Shown piece by piece: positions 9,501 through 18,277 of a DNA stretch of 64,000 bases. The notes beneath the pieces are model-generated. The model was given only the letters and a program-made list of their open reading frames with translations. It searched no databases and had not been told where the DNA came from. Each line of letters opens with the position of its first letter. The stretch's first letter is position 1. The DNA comes from Planctomycetota bacterium (GTDB lineage Bacteria > Planctomycetota > Phycisphaerae > UBA1845), in contig JAKQDH010000154.1 in NCBI GenBank assembly GCA_029558835.1, forward strand, positions 1 through 64,000, given 5' to 3'. The position numbers were made by a program, and so were the translations under genes.

Positions 9501-10427
9501 ATGAACGCCAAGGTCCTGGAAGCGATTAAGAGGTCTGCCGCCGTTCCGTCCATGCCCCAGGTCGTCTCCCGCTTCCTGGAGATCATGCAGGACCCCAATT
9601 TCGACTACGCGGACGTCGTCAAGGTGCTGTCCGCCGACGCGGGGACCGTGGGCGAGATCCTGCGCCTGGTGAACTCCGCCCTGTTCGGCGTGCGCCAGAA
9701 GGTGGCGTCGTTGCGCCAGGCGTTGACCCTGCTCGGCCCCAAGCGGACGCGCTCGTTGCTGCTGGGTCGCTACCTCGTGGACGCCCTGGGCGGCAAGTCC
9801 GTCGGCGGGCTGGACATGAGTTACTTCTGGCGGCGCTCGCTGACGTCGTCCGTCATCGGTTCCCGCCTGGCCGACGTCGTGCAGCCGCGCTCGCGCGATG
9901 AGGTCTTCATCGCCGCGTTGCTGGCCGACATCGGCATCCCCATCCTGGCTGAGGCACTGCCGGAGCAGTACCGCCCGCTGCTCACCCGCTACACACCCAA
10001 CGGCGGCACCTTCACGCCGGCGGAGGAGCAGACCGCGCTGGAAGTCACCCATGCCGAAGTGTCGGCCATGGTGCTGGCTCACTGGTCGCTTCCCGACGCC
10101 GTCTACCAAGCCGTCAACCTGCATCAATCGGATAGCCCCGGTCAGGGTGAGGTGCCCACCATCGCCCGCATTCTGAACGCCTCCGATCGCATCGCCCGCC
10201 TGCTCTGCGAAATCCCCGATATGGATGCCGCCGTGCGCGCGTGCCGCGAAGCCACGACGTTCATTGGGGTCGAGCTCAACGTCCTCAACCGCCTGTTGAC
10301 GACCGTCGAGAGCGACATCGAGGAGCTGGCCGGCGCGTTGCGCATCGACGTGGTCTCCAGCAACGTCTACACCCTGATCGCCAAGGCCGTCCAGGACCAC
10401 TTGGCGACCCCCGTCCCCGTGGCCTGA
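9501..10427 (+). CDS. HDOD domain protein
   Basis: The 308-residue product from ATG 9501 (AGGAG about ten bases upstream) is a stand-alone HDOD domain. The typical sequence runs from AAVPSMPQVVSRFLEIMQD through VNSALFGVRQKVASLRQALT and an ADIGIPIL segment to TIARILNASDRIARLL. HDOD domains are relatives of HD phosphohydrolases that usually lack the metal-binding residues and act in signalling, often around motility or stress. The flagellin and PilT genes nearby fit that role, but no partner domain (GGDEF, kinase) is present. The open frame extends upstream, with no sign that the extra part is translated. Confidence 0.9.
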   Translation: MNAKVLEAIKRSAAVPSMPQVVSRFLEIMQDPNFDYADVVKVLSADAGTVGEILRLVNSALFGVRQKVASLRQALTLLGPKRTRSLLLGRYLVDALGGKSVGGLDMSYFWRRSLTSSVIGSRLADVVQPRSRDEVFIAALLADIGIPILAEALPEQYRPLLTRYTPNGGTFTPAEEQTALEVTHAEVSAMVLAHWSLPDAVYQAVNLHQSDSPGQGEVPTIARILNASDRIARLLCEIPDMDAAVRACREATTFIGVELNVLNRLLTTVESDIEELAGALRIDVVSSNVYTLIAKAVQDHLATPVPVA

Positions 10428-11375
10428 TGGCTTGTTGCCTACGTCGTGTCGACTCCGGCTGTTGAGGTGGACGGCCAACCGGACACCGGGGCTCGAGATG
10501 TCCGCTCGGGACCGACGGTTCGGCGACTGGCTTCTGCCCGGTCCGACGCCCGGCGGAAGGCAACGATCGCCAGCGCGTGACCTGGCCAAGCGCAGCGTCC
10601 CCAGGCCTGCCCCCCCCGCACCACCGACTGCAAGGCACGCCACGCTACCACCGCCACTGCGCAGAACCGGGGGCTGACCGGGTGTTAACATGCGACGCGA
10701 GCGTCGGCGCTCACCCCGCCCATGAGACTCACGGCTCGGATCGAGGTCGTGGAACCTCACACGGTAGCGGGGGGACCGTCTGGGCGTTCCCGGCGTCGGC
10801 CGCAGCGTCCCCGCTCTTCCCCGCCGCCGGTGGAGGAGGGCGGCGCCCCTGCCGGCACGGTTTTCCAAGACCTTCAGCACTTTTTTTTCGCGCTTGCGGC
10901 TGGGGCAGGACGCCCACCCACCCGGGCCGCCGGCCGGCGTCCGGTAAGAACGACACGCACACCCCCGGAGAGGCCGGAGAATCAGGGGAGAGTCCCTGTT
11001 TCCACCCCTTCCTGGCGCTTCTGCCAGGTCTGTATGTGGGGTCCGAATGTGCTAAAGGCGCCTTATCGGCGCGACGATGCTCGGAATGAACCGTCGCCAG
11101 GCGCGGTGGTCCCCGCAATGGCGGGCCTGCCCGCAGGCGAAGGGGGCTGGTGTCCGGCGGTCCCGGATCACCGGGGCAGGTCGGTTGGTGGACGTTGGGA
11201 CTCGAGCGTACCAGGGGCTGAAACGCTCGCGTCCGCAGACAGGCTGGTCGAATGGGAGTGTGCCCTTCGCCAGACCGTTTCGTAACGGGGATCGCCCCCG
11301 CGGGTCGCCGACAGACGGATTTCCCGTTGTGAAACCCCCGCGACCCGGTTCATGCCCTCGGAGGCACGGAGTGTT
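10428..11375. other. 948-bp intergenic region before the flagellin gene
   Basis: No gene is supported here: the open frames on both strands are Arg/Pro-rich shadows without Shine-Dalgarno sequences. The region holds a T8 run at about 10881-10888 without a clear stem, a possible sigma-28 promoter (11053-11080), and at 11268-11280 the sequence CGCCAGACCGTTT, which recurs at 13001-13013 beyond the flagellin gene. Confidence 0.55.
11053..11080 (+). promoter_or_regulatory. Possible flagellar sigma-28 promoter
   Basis: TAAA (11053-11056) and GACGATGC (11073-11080) are separated by 16 bases, resembling the FliA consensus TAAA-N15-GCCGATAA, with five of eight matches in the second box. It would leave a leader of about 290 bases before the flagellin start. 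Weak on sequence alone; supported mainly by the gene downstream. Confidence 0.3.
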
Positions 11376-12878
11376 ATGACTCGCATCAACACCAACGTTG
11401 AGTCCCTGATTGCCCGCCGCAACCTGAACGCCAACTACTCCGCGATGGACACGGCGCTCCAGCGGCTCAGCACCGGCCTGCGCATCAACACCGGCAAGGA
11501 CGACCCGGCCGGCCTGATCGCCTCGGAGACGCTGCGCTCGCGCATGACCGCCATCACCCAGGCGATCGACAACGCCACCCGGGCGGACACCGTCGTGAAC
11601 ATCGCCGAGGGCGGCTTGCAGGAAATCAGCTCGCTGCTGCTGGAGATCGAAGGCCTCATCGATCGCACCGCGAACGAGGCCGGCCTCACCGAGGACGAGA
11701 TTGCCGCCAATCAACTCCAGATTGACGCCATTCTCCAGTCCATCGACCGCCTGGCCAACGCCACCGCCTTCGGTGACAAGAAGCTGCTCAACGGCACGCT
11801 GGACTTCAACACCTCCGGGATCAACATCAACGAGCCCACTGGCGCCAGCGTCAGCCACCTGGAGAAGGTCAAGATCAACGCCGCCAAGATCCCCACCACC
11901 AGCGGCGCCTATCGTCAGGTCACCGTTAACGTGGTTACCGGGTCGGATTTCGCCTTCATCAGTGCGGCGGGCACCGGCACCGACGGAACCGGCGTCGCCG
12001 ACGGCACGATCAGCAACACCCTGACGATTCAGGTCCGCGGCAAGCACGGTTCGGAAATCCTGTCGTTCGCCTCCGGCACCTCGCACGCCGAGATCGCCAC
12101 GGCCATCAATGCCTCCAAGGACCTGACGGGCGTCTCCGCGGTGGTCTCCGGCGCGGGCACGGCGGCCTCGCCGTCCAACCTGATTATGTCCAGCACGGAG
12201 TATGGCTCCAACGCCTTCGTCTCCGTGGCGATCCTGGAGAACGCTGCCGCCTTCTCCATGCCCGGGGGCACCGACGTAATCGACTACGGCACGGACGGTA
12301 CCATCACGGTCAACGGTACCAACGCCACCGTCAGCGGGCTTGACGTCTCGGTACGTTCGAACTCGCTCTCGGTCGACCTGGTACTCGACGCGTCGTTCGG
12401 CAGCACCAACGGCGGCTCCACCAGCTTTGAGATTACGGGTGGCGGCGCCCTGTTCTCCATCTCGCCCGACGTCGGCCTGGCGGGCATGGAGACCATCGGC
12501 ATCCAGGAAGTCTCCACCGGGCAACTGGGACACAGCGGCGTCGGATACATCTCCTCCCTGGGCTCCGGTCTGACCAACAGCCTGGCGAGCAGAAACTACA
12601 CGACGGCCCAGCGCATTGTCCGCGAGGCCATCAGCCAGGTGGCCAGCCTTCGCGGTCGCGTCGGCGCGTTCCAGAAGAATACCCTGTCCACGACGATCAA
12701 CTCGCTCAGCGTGGCCCGCGAGAACGTCACGGCCGCCGAAAGCGCCATCCGCGACGCCGACTTCGCCTCCGAAACCTCGAACCTGACGCGGGCGCAGATC
12801 CTGGTGAACTCCTCGACGGCGGTCCTCCAGATCGCCAACACGAAACCGCAGAACGTCCTGGCCCTGCTGGGTGGTTAA
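11376..12878 (+). CDS. fliC: Flagellin
   Basis: This is the filament subunit of the flagellum, exported by the flagellar type III apparatus. The 500-residue protein has the conserved N-terminal coiled-coil D0/D1 (MTRINTNVESLIARRNL..., LSTGLRINTGKDDPAGLI), a variable central region of about 270 residues rich in Gly, Thr and Ser, and the C-terminal D1/D0 (SLRGRVGAFQKNTLSTTINS, ending NVLALLGG). The ATG at 11376 starts the canonical N-terminus; GGAG lies upstream. It stands alone: no FliS, FliD or hook genes adjoin it. A strong terminator follows. Confidence 0.96.
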   Translation: MTRINTNVESLIARRNLNANYSAMDTALQRLSTGLRINTGKDDPAGLIASETLRSRMTAITQAIDNATRADTVVNIAEGGLQEISSLLLEIEGLIDRTANEAGLTEDEIAANQLQIDAILQSIDRLANATAFGDKKLLNGTLDFNTSGININEPTGASVSHLEKVKINAAKIPTTSGAYRQVTVNVVTGSDFAFISAAGTGTDGTGVADGTISNTLTIQVRGKHGSEILSFASGTSHAEIATAINASKDLTGVSAVVSGAGTAASPSNLIMSSTEYGSNAFVSVAILENAAAFSMPGGTDVIDYGTDGTITVNGTNATVSGLDVSVRSNSLSVDLVLDASFGSTNGGSTSFEITGGGALFSISPDVGLAGMETIGIQEVSTGQLGHSGVGYISSLGSGLTNSLASRNYTTAQRIVREAISQVASLRGRVGAFQKNTLSTTINSLSVARENVTAAESAIRDADFASETSNLTRAQILVNSSTAVLQIANTKPQNVLALLGG

Positions 12879-12956
12879 TGCTCAAGGCCCCGGCCGTCCT
12901 GCCCGGGACGACAGAAACCCAGGCGCAGAAGCAACGTTAAAAACCTGATCTTCCCC

Positions 12957-12989
12957 GAACCCCTCCCGCCCCGGGAGGGGTTCTTGTTT
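12957..12989. terminator. Intrinsic terminator after flagellin
   Basis: A perfect 11-bp stem, GAACCCCTCCC (12957-12967) with GGGAGGGGTTC (12973-12983), five-base loop, is followed by TTGTTT. It closes the flagellin transcript 78 bases after the stop. Confidence 0.85.
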
Positions 12990-13183
12990 GGCGTGCTCTC
13001 CGCCAGACCGTTTGACGGGTGGGGAACGGCTCTCCCCGCGGCCGCGGCGCAGGCCGCTGGGACACCCACTCCGGGCACGATGCCAGCGCCACCCACTCGC
13101 GGCACAGAACTCAGCCGGGCAACCGGGCGGCGCAGGGCGTCCGCATCGCCTCACCCGGCCCGCCGCTCTTCTGGGGTGGCTCG

Positions 13184-14335
13184 TCAGGAGGACGACCGCG
13201 GCGCGCGCACCCGCCCCACCAGCGTCTGGGCGGCCGTCTTGATCCCCTTTACCGAAGAGGCCAGCGCCTCGCGGCTCGGGGCGTAATCCATGGCCGTGTC
13301 GTAGTGGATCTTCTCCGTTTGCACCAGCTCGCACAGCGAATGCGTGAAGGACCGCATCCCCTCCTCATGACACTGGTTGATGATCGCGGGCATGTCCTCG
13401 TCTTCTTCGTGGATGATCTTGTCTTTCACGATCGAGTTGTTGAGCAGCACCTCCGTGGCCGGAAACCGCGTTCCCTCCGCAATCCCCGGTAGCAGCTTCT
13501 GACACATGATGGCACTGAGGCTGTTGGCCAGGGAGGACCGGATGAACGCATGGTCCTGCCGCGGGAAGAACTCCAGAATGCGCGAGAACGTCTGCTGGGC
13601 GTCGCTGCAGTGGATCGACCCCAGCACCAGGTGCCCGGTCTCCGCCGATTGCAGGGCCGCCAGCATTGTGTCGCGGTCACGCATCTCGCCGATGAAGATG
13701 CAGTCCGGGTCCTGCCGCACCACGTAGCGCAACGCCTCCCCATACGTGGGAATGTCAATGCCGATCTCGCGCTGCGAGATGATCGACTTCTTCGGCCGGT
13801 ACACGTACTCGACGGGGTCCTCAATCGTGATGATGTGCAGGGACCGATTCTGATTGACGTACTCCAACATGGCCGCCAGCGTGCTGCTCTTGCCGCTGCC
13901 GGTTACCCCGCTGACCAGAATGAGCCCCTCGAGGCTCTGCATGATGGTCTTGCGGTAGACTTCCGGCAGCGTCAGTTCCTCGAAGGTGGGGATTTCGCTC
14001 TGCACGCGACGGATGGCCGAGTGCATCTCGCACATGGAGCGGAAGATGTTGATGCGGAAACGGTCGGCGGAGGGGCCGCGGGCACTGAAGTCCAGGTCAC
14101 CCCGCTCCTCGTACTCATGCCGCCGCGCGGGGGGCACCAGGTCCTCGATCATCGCCTCCACGTACGCGCTGTTGGGCAGGGGCGGCATGTCCACCTTGCG
14201 CAGGTGCCCCGCGATGCGATAGTACGGCGGATACCCCACCTTCAGGTGCAGGTCCGACGCCTTCATGTGGCTCATCGCATTCAGGAGCCTCTCCATCGCC
14301 TCCTTGGGCGGCTGCAACTTGGGTTGTTCGCTCAC
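13184..14335 (-). CDS. PilT-family twitching motility ATPase
   Basis: The product is a hexameric secretion-type ATPase that retracts type IV pili. From GTG 14335 (GAGGA eight bases upstream) it has 383 residues, the usual length. Visible are the PilT N-domain (SDLHLKVGYPPYYRIAGHL), Walker A GVTGSGKSS (about residue 145), the Asp box (IITIEDPVEYVY), Walker B (DCIFIGEMRDRDT) and the His box (AETGHLVLGSIH). The AIRSLIRE retraction signature of classical PilT is replaced by SFTHSLCELV. No pil genes adjoin it, so the exact pilus system is unknown. Confidence 0.93.
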   Translation of the reverse strand: MSEQPKLQPPKEAMERLLNAMSHMKASDLHLKVGYPPYYRIAGHLRKVDMPPLPNSAYVEAMIEDLVPPARRHEYEERGDLDFSARGPSADRFRINIFRSMCEMHSAIRRVQSEIPTFEELTLPEVYRKTIMQSLEGLILVSGVTGSGKSSTLAAMLEYVNQNRSLHIITIEDPVEYVYRPKKSIISQREIGIDIPTYGEALRYVVRQDPDCIFIGEMRDRDTMLAALQSAETGHLVLGSIHCSDAQQTFSRILEFFPRQDHAFIRSSLANSLSAIMCQKLLPGIAEGTRFPATEVLLNNSIVKDKIIHEEDEDMPAIINQCHEEGMRSFTHSLCELVQTEKIHYDTAMDYAPSREALASSVKGIKTAAQTLVGRVRAPRSSS

Positions 14336-14488
14336 GGTGATCGTCCTCGTGCAGGTGGGTTTTGGCCCGTTCACCAGCCGATCGGGGCGCAGGCACCGTC
14401 CGGCGGGGCCACGCCCCGATGACCGACGACCATTGTACCGCGCCCATCGGGGAGTTGGCCAGCCGCCGGACGGCTCAGCGCCGCCACC

Positions 14489-14530
14489 AATCGACAGTCG
14501 TCAATCGACAGCCGTCAATCGACAATCGAC
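14489..14530. repeat. Heptamer array (AATCGAC family), six units
   Basis: Six 7-bp units begin with AATCGAC and AGTCGTC and continue with close variants. The same family in the opposite orientation appears at 22013-22054 and 61723-61778. It lies upstream of the PilT gene and just beyond the end of the next gene. Confidence 0.8.
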
Positions 14531-14558
14531 AATCCCAGGGGCGGTGGATACCCCGTCC

Positions 14559-15326
14559 TCACCCCAGAAGTGCTACCAACGCCGTAATCAGCCCCGCCAG
14601 TGCCAGAGCCGTCACGCCGCCTACGAACCAGGCCAGTCGGCTCGTGCGTTCCCGAAGTGCCAGGGCGAGCCGTTGCTCGCGCTCGGCCGCGTGCGACTCC
14701 AGCTCCCGAATCGTCTCCGCCGCACGGGCAGTCGTCCCCCCCAACGTCCTCATGGCCTCGCCGAGGCGGTCCAGCGAAGCCGCCACCTGCTCGCCGGCTT
14801 GGCGGTTCAAGTCAAGCTGCCGCCCCACCGAGGCCATCGTTTCGCGCTGAGCGTCCGCCAGCCGGGGCCACTGGGCCAGATGCTCATCCAGGCGCTTGGA
14901 CCGTGCCGCTTGCGTCTCCAAGAGCTGCGTGATTTGTGCCAGCGAGTCATTCTGGGCCGCAGTTGCCGTCGGCAGGTGCTCCAGGCTCTGCCCTAGCGAT
15001 GCAAGGGTCCGTAGAGCCTCCGCACTCCGCTGATCCTGAGTCTGGACGTGGGTCTGGATCGACTCCACCAGCCGACTCACGCGCTCGTACCCCTCCTCGA
15101 GCCGCTCAAGAAGCCGCTCGCGGTTGGGCACCCGGTGGGTTGGGCAGAGTGCAGCCGGCGTTGCCGCCTCGACTGTCCCGAAGTCGCGCGCTTCTTGCGC
15201 CGCGCAGCCTATCAGCCCGGTGGCCGCGTCCACCTCGCCGGGGTGGTGCCCGTTGCCCCCCTTGCTTTCGCCGGAAAACCAGCGCCCGATCCTCGACCAC
15301 AGCCGCTGCTGGCCCATCACCGTCAC
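14559..15326 (-). CDS. Coiled-coil protein with C-terminal membrane anchor
   Basis: The 255-residue product has an unstructured N-terminal third, a long heptad-rich coiled coil (about residues 70-220), and a single C-terminal hydrophobic segment (LAWFVGGVTALALAGLITAL) that ends the protein, so it is probably tail-anchored in the inner membrane. The annotated start is GTG; an ATG three codons later is equally possible, and neither has a clear Shine-Dalgarno sequence. The layout resembles membrane-tethered scaffolds of pilus or cell-envelope systems, but no family is recognised. Confidence 0.75.
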   Translation of the reverse strand: MTVMGQQRLWSRIGRWFSGESKGGNGHHPGEVDAATGLIGCAAQEARDFGTVEAATPAALCPTHRVPNRERLLERLEEGYERVSRLVESIQTHVQTQDQRSAEALRTLASLGQSLEHLPTATAAQNDSLAQITQLLETQAARSKRLDEHLAQWPRLADAQRETMASVGRQLDLNRQAGEQVAASLDRLGEAMRTLGGTTARAAETIRELESHAAEREQRLALALRERTSRLAWFVGGVTALALAGLITALVALLG

Positions 15327-15480
15327 CCCGGAATCAGGGAAAGAATACCTGCTAGCGCCGCGCCGGGTTGCCCTGACTACCCCGCAGCCGTGGGAGTGGG
15401 CTCCCGGTTGATTATACCCTCCTCGATATCGGTCCGTGGGTTACAAACCGATGACCGTTCCTGCTGACGCGTCCTGCTGA

Positions 15481-15510
15481 TTGACCACCGGGGTCTGCCC
15501 TGCCTACACT
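15481..15510 (+). promoter_or_regulatory. Putative sigma-70 promoter for the TPR gene at 15626
   Basis: TTGACC (15481-15486) and TACACT (15505-15510) are separated by 18 bases, in the divergent intergenic region, pointing at the gene starting at 15626. Confidence 0.45.
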
Positions 15511-15625
15511 GGCAACGCGTGCGGACGAACGTGCGGCGTCCTCGGCGGTGAGCAGTTTCGAGCCCGGCCGAGCGGCGCCGGCGGCGGCTGATCCGCGGAA
15601 CCGGAAGCCCGAGGAGATCGCACCC

Positions 15626-15934
15626 ATGTCGCGGCGGGCTCGCCTGGAGCAGATGCTTCAGCAACAGCCTCAGGATCCGTTCCTGCACTACGCGCTGGCC
15701 GTGGAGTTGATGAAGGAAGGGGCGTTGGATGACGCTCTTGCCAGCTTGGCCCGGGTTCTGGAGTTGGACGAGAAGTACATTGCTGCTTACCAACTCAAGA
15801 GCCAGGCATTGCTGAAGCTCCGGCGCAAGGACGAAGCCCGCGCCGCGCTGTCGGCAGGCATCGCGGCCGCCCGCAGCGTCAACAACCACCATGCCGCGGA
15901 CGACCTGCAACGGCACCTGGATGGGCTCGGTTGA
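15626..15934 (+). CDS. Small TPR-repeat protein
   Basis: From the ATG at 15626, with GAGGAG upstream, the 102-residue product is made of about two and a half tetratricopeptide repeats (PFLHYALAVELMKEGALDDA, then YIAAYQLKSQALLKLRRKDE). Such proteins act as protein-protein adaptors. The open frame extends 26 codons upstream without a better start. About 146 bases separate it from the AlbA_2 gene, so shared transcription is possible. Confidence 0.85.
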   Translation: MSRRARLEQMLQQQPQDPFLHYALAVELMKEGALDDALASLARVLELDEKYIAAYQLKSQALLKLRRKDEARAALSAGIAAARSVNNHHAADDLQRHLDGLG

Positions 15935-16080
15935 CGACGGGGACCACGACCGCTGGGAGGCTTGCCGCAGGCCCCCCTGTGGTCGAAGATCGGCGAAGAC
16001 GCCGCCGCGGCAATGGAGCATTCAAGCTCGACCGACGGCGGGACAACCCTCAGGGCGGCGCGACGGAGAACACGCAGCTC

Positions 16081-17274
16081 ATGGACGACGCCGAACTCGA
16101 ACGCTTGCTTGCCGATCTCGAGTCGGACAGGACGGAGCGCAAGGAGTCCGCAACCGATGGCGAGAAGATCCGCCAGGCGGTGTGCGCCTTTGCGAATGAC
16201 CTGCCCGACCACCGACAACCAGGGATCATCTTCATCGGCGCCGACGATCGTGGTGCGTGCGTCAACCTGTCTATCACGGATCGCTTGTTGCGCACTCTCG
16301 CCGACATGCGTTCGGACGGGAACATCGTGCCGATCCCGACGATGCTCGTACAGAAGCGAACGATCCGCGGGTGCGAACTGGCGGTAATCATCGTGCAACC
16401 GTCGGACGCGCCGCCCGTGCGTTTCAAGGGCACCACGTGGATTCGCGTCGGCCCGCGGCGTGCGATTGCCTCCGCGGACGAGGAACGTCGCCTGGCCGAG
16501 AAGCGCCGAGCAAGAGATCTCCTTCTCGACCTGCACCCGGTGCACTCGGCGACCCTGGACGATCTCGACACCAACGTTTTCCAGCGAGAGTACCTGCCGG
16601 CCACGCTAGCGCCTGCGGTGCTGGCACAAAACGATCGCTCGCTTGAGCATCAACTGCTGGCCACGCGGTTCACTACGACCGATGCTCCACCCTGTCCGAC
16701 AGTGCTGGGCCTGCTGGTCGTCGGGAAGTCGCCGAGCGACTTCATTCCCGGCGCGTACATCCAGTTTCTGCGCCTGGACGGCACCGAGCTGACGGATCCG
16801 ATCAAGTCGCAGACCTCCATTCACGGTCCTCTTGCCGAGTTGCTTACCCGCACGGATGGGCTGCTGAAGGCAAACATCTCTGCGGCAACCGACATCGCCT
16901 CGAAGTCGGTGGAGGTCCGCACGCCTGACTACCCGATCGTCTCCCTTCAGCAGATGGTGCGCAATGCCGTCATGCATCGCAGCTACGAAACGAGTAACGC
17001 CCCGGTACGCATCACCTGGTTCAGTGATCGGGTCGAGGTGCACAACCCGGGCGGTCCCTTCGGACAAGTCACCCGCGCAAACTTCGGTGCGCCGGGTATA
17101 ACCGACTATCGCAATCCGCACTTGGCCGAAGCCCTGCGGAACCTGGGGTACGTGCAGCGCTTCGGTGTCGGTATCGCCTACGCCCGCCGCGAGATGGAGA
17201 AGAACGACAATCCCCCGCCGGAGTTCATCGTTGAGGACGCCTACGTCAGCGTGATACTGAGGAGACGCCGATGA
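16081..17274 (+). CDS. AlbA_2 / HATPase_c_4 ATP-binding protein (COG2865-like)
   Basis: The 397-residue product joins two modules. The N-terminal Schlafen-type AlbA_2 domain reads LLADLESDRTERKESATDGE, then AFANDLPDHRQPGIIFIGAD, matching the ExxxEFKES...AFAN...GxxxIGVDD pattern. The C-terminal GHKL-like ATP-binding domain reads QMVRNAVMHRSYE and FSDRVEVHNPGGPFG, matching NAxxHRxY and DRxExxNPGG. The ATG at 16081 begins the AlbA_2 domain; the frame is open further upstream. The usual C-terminal winged helix of COG2865 seems missing, and the protein ends in RRRR. Its stop overlaps the start of the ParA gene (ATGA), so the two are translationally coupled. Confidence 0.85.
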   Translation: MDDAELERLLADLESDRTERKESATDGEKIRQAVCAFANDLPDHRQPGIIFIGADDRGACVNLSITDRLLRTLADMRSDGNIVPIPTMLVQKRTIRGCELAVIIVQPSDAPPVRFKGTTWIRVGPRRAIASADEERRLAEKRRARDLLLDLHPVHSATLDDLDTNVFQREYLPATLAPAVLAQNDRSLEHQLLATRFTTTDAPPCPTVLGLLVVGKSPSDFIPGAYIQFLRLDGTELTDPIKSQTSIHGPLAELLTRTDGLLKANISAATDIASKSVEVRTPDYPIVSLQQMVRNAVMHRSYETSNAPVRITWFSDRVEVHNPGGPFGQVTRANFGAPGITDYRNPHLAEALRNLGYVQRFGVGIAYARREMEKNDNPPPEFIVEDAYVSVILRRRR

Positions 17275-18266
17275 GCACCCCGGTCATTGCGTTCTTCAAC
17301 AACAAAGGTAGCGTGGGGAAGACCTCGCTGGTGTACCATCTTTCGTGGATGTATGCGGACCGGGGGCTGCGCGTGCTGACCGCCGATCTCGACCCACAGG
17401 GCAATCTCACGTCTGCGTTTCTCGATGACGACCGCCTGGACACTCTCTTCACGCGGGAGCGGCGTCCGGAGACGATCTTCGGCTGTCTGCAACCGCTCAA
17501 GAGGGGCATCGGCGACGTAGCTCTTCCGAAACTGGAGCAGATCAACGACCGGCTGGCACTCATCGTAGGCGACATGGCCCTCTCCACCTTCGAAGACCAG
17601 CTCTCGGAGGCTTGGCCGAAGTGCATGGACCGCGATGAACGCGCTTTCCGCGTCACGTCGGCATTCTGGCGCATTCTGCAAGATGGTGCCCAAGACCACC
17701 AGGCGGACATGGTGTTGATCGACCTGGGCCCCAATCTCGGCGCGATTAATCGCGCCGCCTTGATCGCTTGCAACTTCGTCGTGATTCCGCTCGGCCCTGA
17801 TCTGTTCTCCTTGCAGGGTCTGCGCAATCTTGGCCCCGCCTTGCGCACCTGGCGCGGGGAGTGGCAGGAACGCATGCAGAAGAACCCGGCCGCGGATCTC
17901 TCACTTCCCCCCGGCTCCATCCAACCCGTCGGGTACCTGGTCCTGCGGCATTCCATCCGCCTGGATCGACCAGTGGCAGCGTTTAACCGCTGGATTGCTC
18001 GCATACCTGAGGTGTATCAGGAGTGCGTACTCGACCATCCGGGTGAGGCGGCTTCATCGGTAGAAACCGATCCGAACTGCATCACGAGACTCAAAGACTA
18101 CCGCAGCCTGATGCCCCTGGCGCAGGAGGCACGCAAGCCGATGTTCTTTCTCAAACCGGCTGACGGCGCTCTTGGGGCGCACGGCAACGCCGTGAAGAGT
18201 GCGTACAGTGACTTCCTCACCGTGGCACGCACCATTGCCGAGCGTACCCACATCAAGACACCGTGA
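17271..18266 (+). CDS. ParA/Soj-family ATPase coupled to the AlbA_2 gene
   Basis: This 331-residue protein has a deviant Walker A (NNKGSVGKTS, with Ser for the second Gly of KGGVGKT), the A' motif (ADLDPQGNLTS) and a Walker B region (MVLIDLGPNLGAINRAAL), followed by VVIPLGPDLFSLQGL. It is longer than chromosomal ParA (about 255 aa) through insertions around residues 60-150 and a C-terminal extension. No ParB and no parS-like inverted repeats are visible. The ATGA overlap with the AlbA_2 gene argues that both act together, in a role other than chromosome segregation. Confidence 0.88.
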   Translation: MSTPVIAFFNNKGSVGKTSLVYHLSWMYADRGLRVLTADLDPQGNLTSAFLDDDRLDTLFTRERRPETIFGCLQPLKRGIGDVALPKLEQINDRLALIVGDMALSTFEDQLSEAWPKCMDRDERAFRVTSAFWRILQDGAQDHQADMVLIDLGPNLGAINRAALIACNFVVIPLGPDLFSLQGLRNLGPALRTWRGEWQERMQKNPAADLSLPPGSIQPVGYLVLRHSIRLDRPVAAFNRWIARIPEVYQECVLDHPGEAASSVETDPNCITRLKDYRSLMPLAQEARKPMFFLKPADGALGAHGNAVKSAYSDFLTVARTIAERTHIKTP

Positions 18267-18277
18267 ACGCTGCGTCG

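Noticed and set aside
10722..11285. Plus-strand frame of 187 codons before flagellin
   Set aside because: Arg/Pro/Gly-rich, no Shine-Dalgarno sequence, no similarity to any family I know; overlaps the possible flagellin promoter.
11283..11314. Second possible sigma-28 promoter (TAAC...GCCGACAG) close to flagellin
   Set aside because: The spacing of 20 bases is too long for the FliA consensus.
11052..12533. Minus-strand frame opposite the flagellin gene
   Set aside because: Gly/Val/Asp-rich shadow of flagellin; no start signal.
17271..18266. ParA as part of a plasmid or chromosome partition locus
   Set aside because: No ParB gene, no parS-like sites, no replication gene nearby, and the gene is coupled to an AlbA_2 protein.
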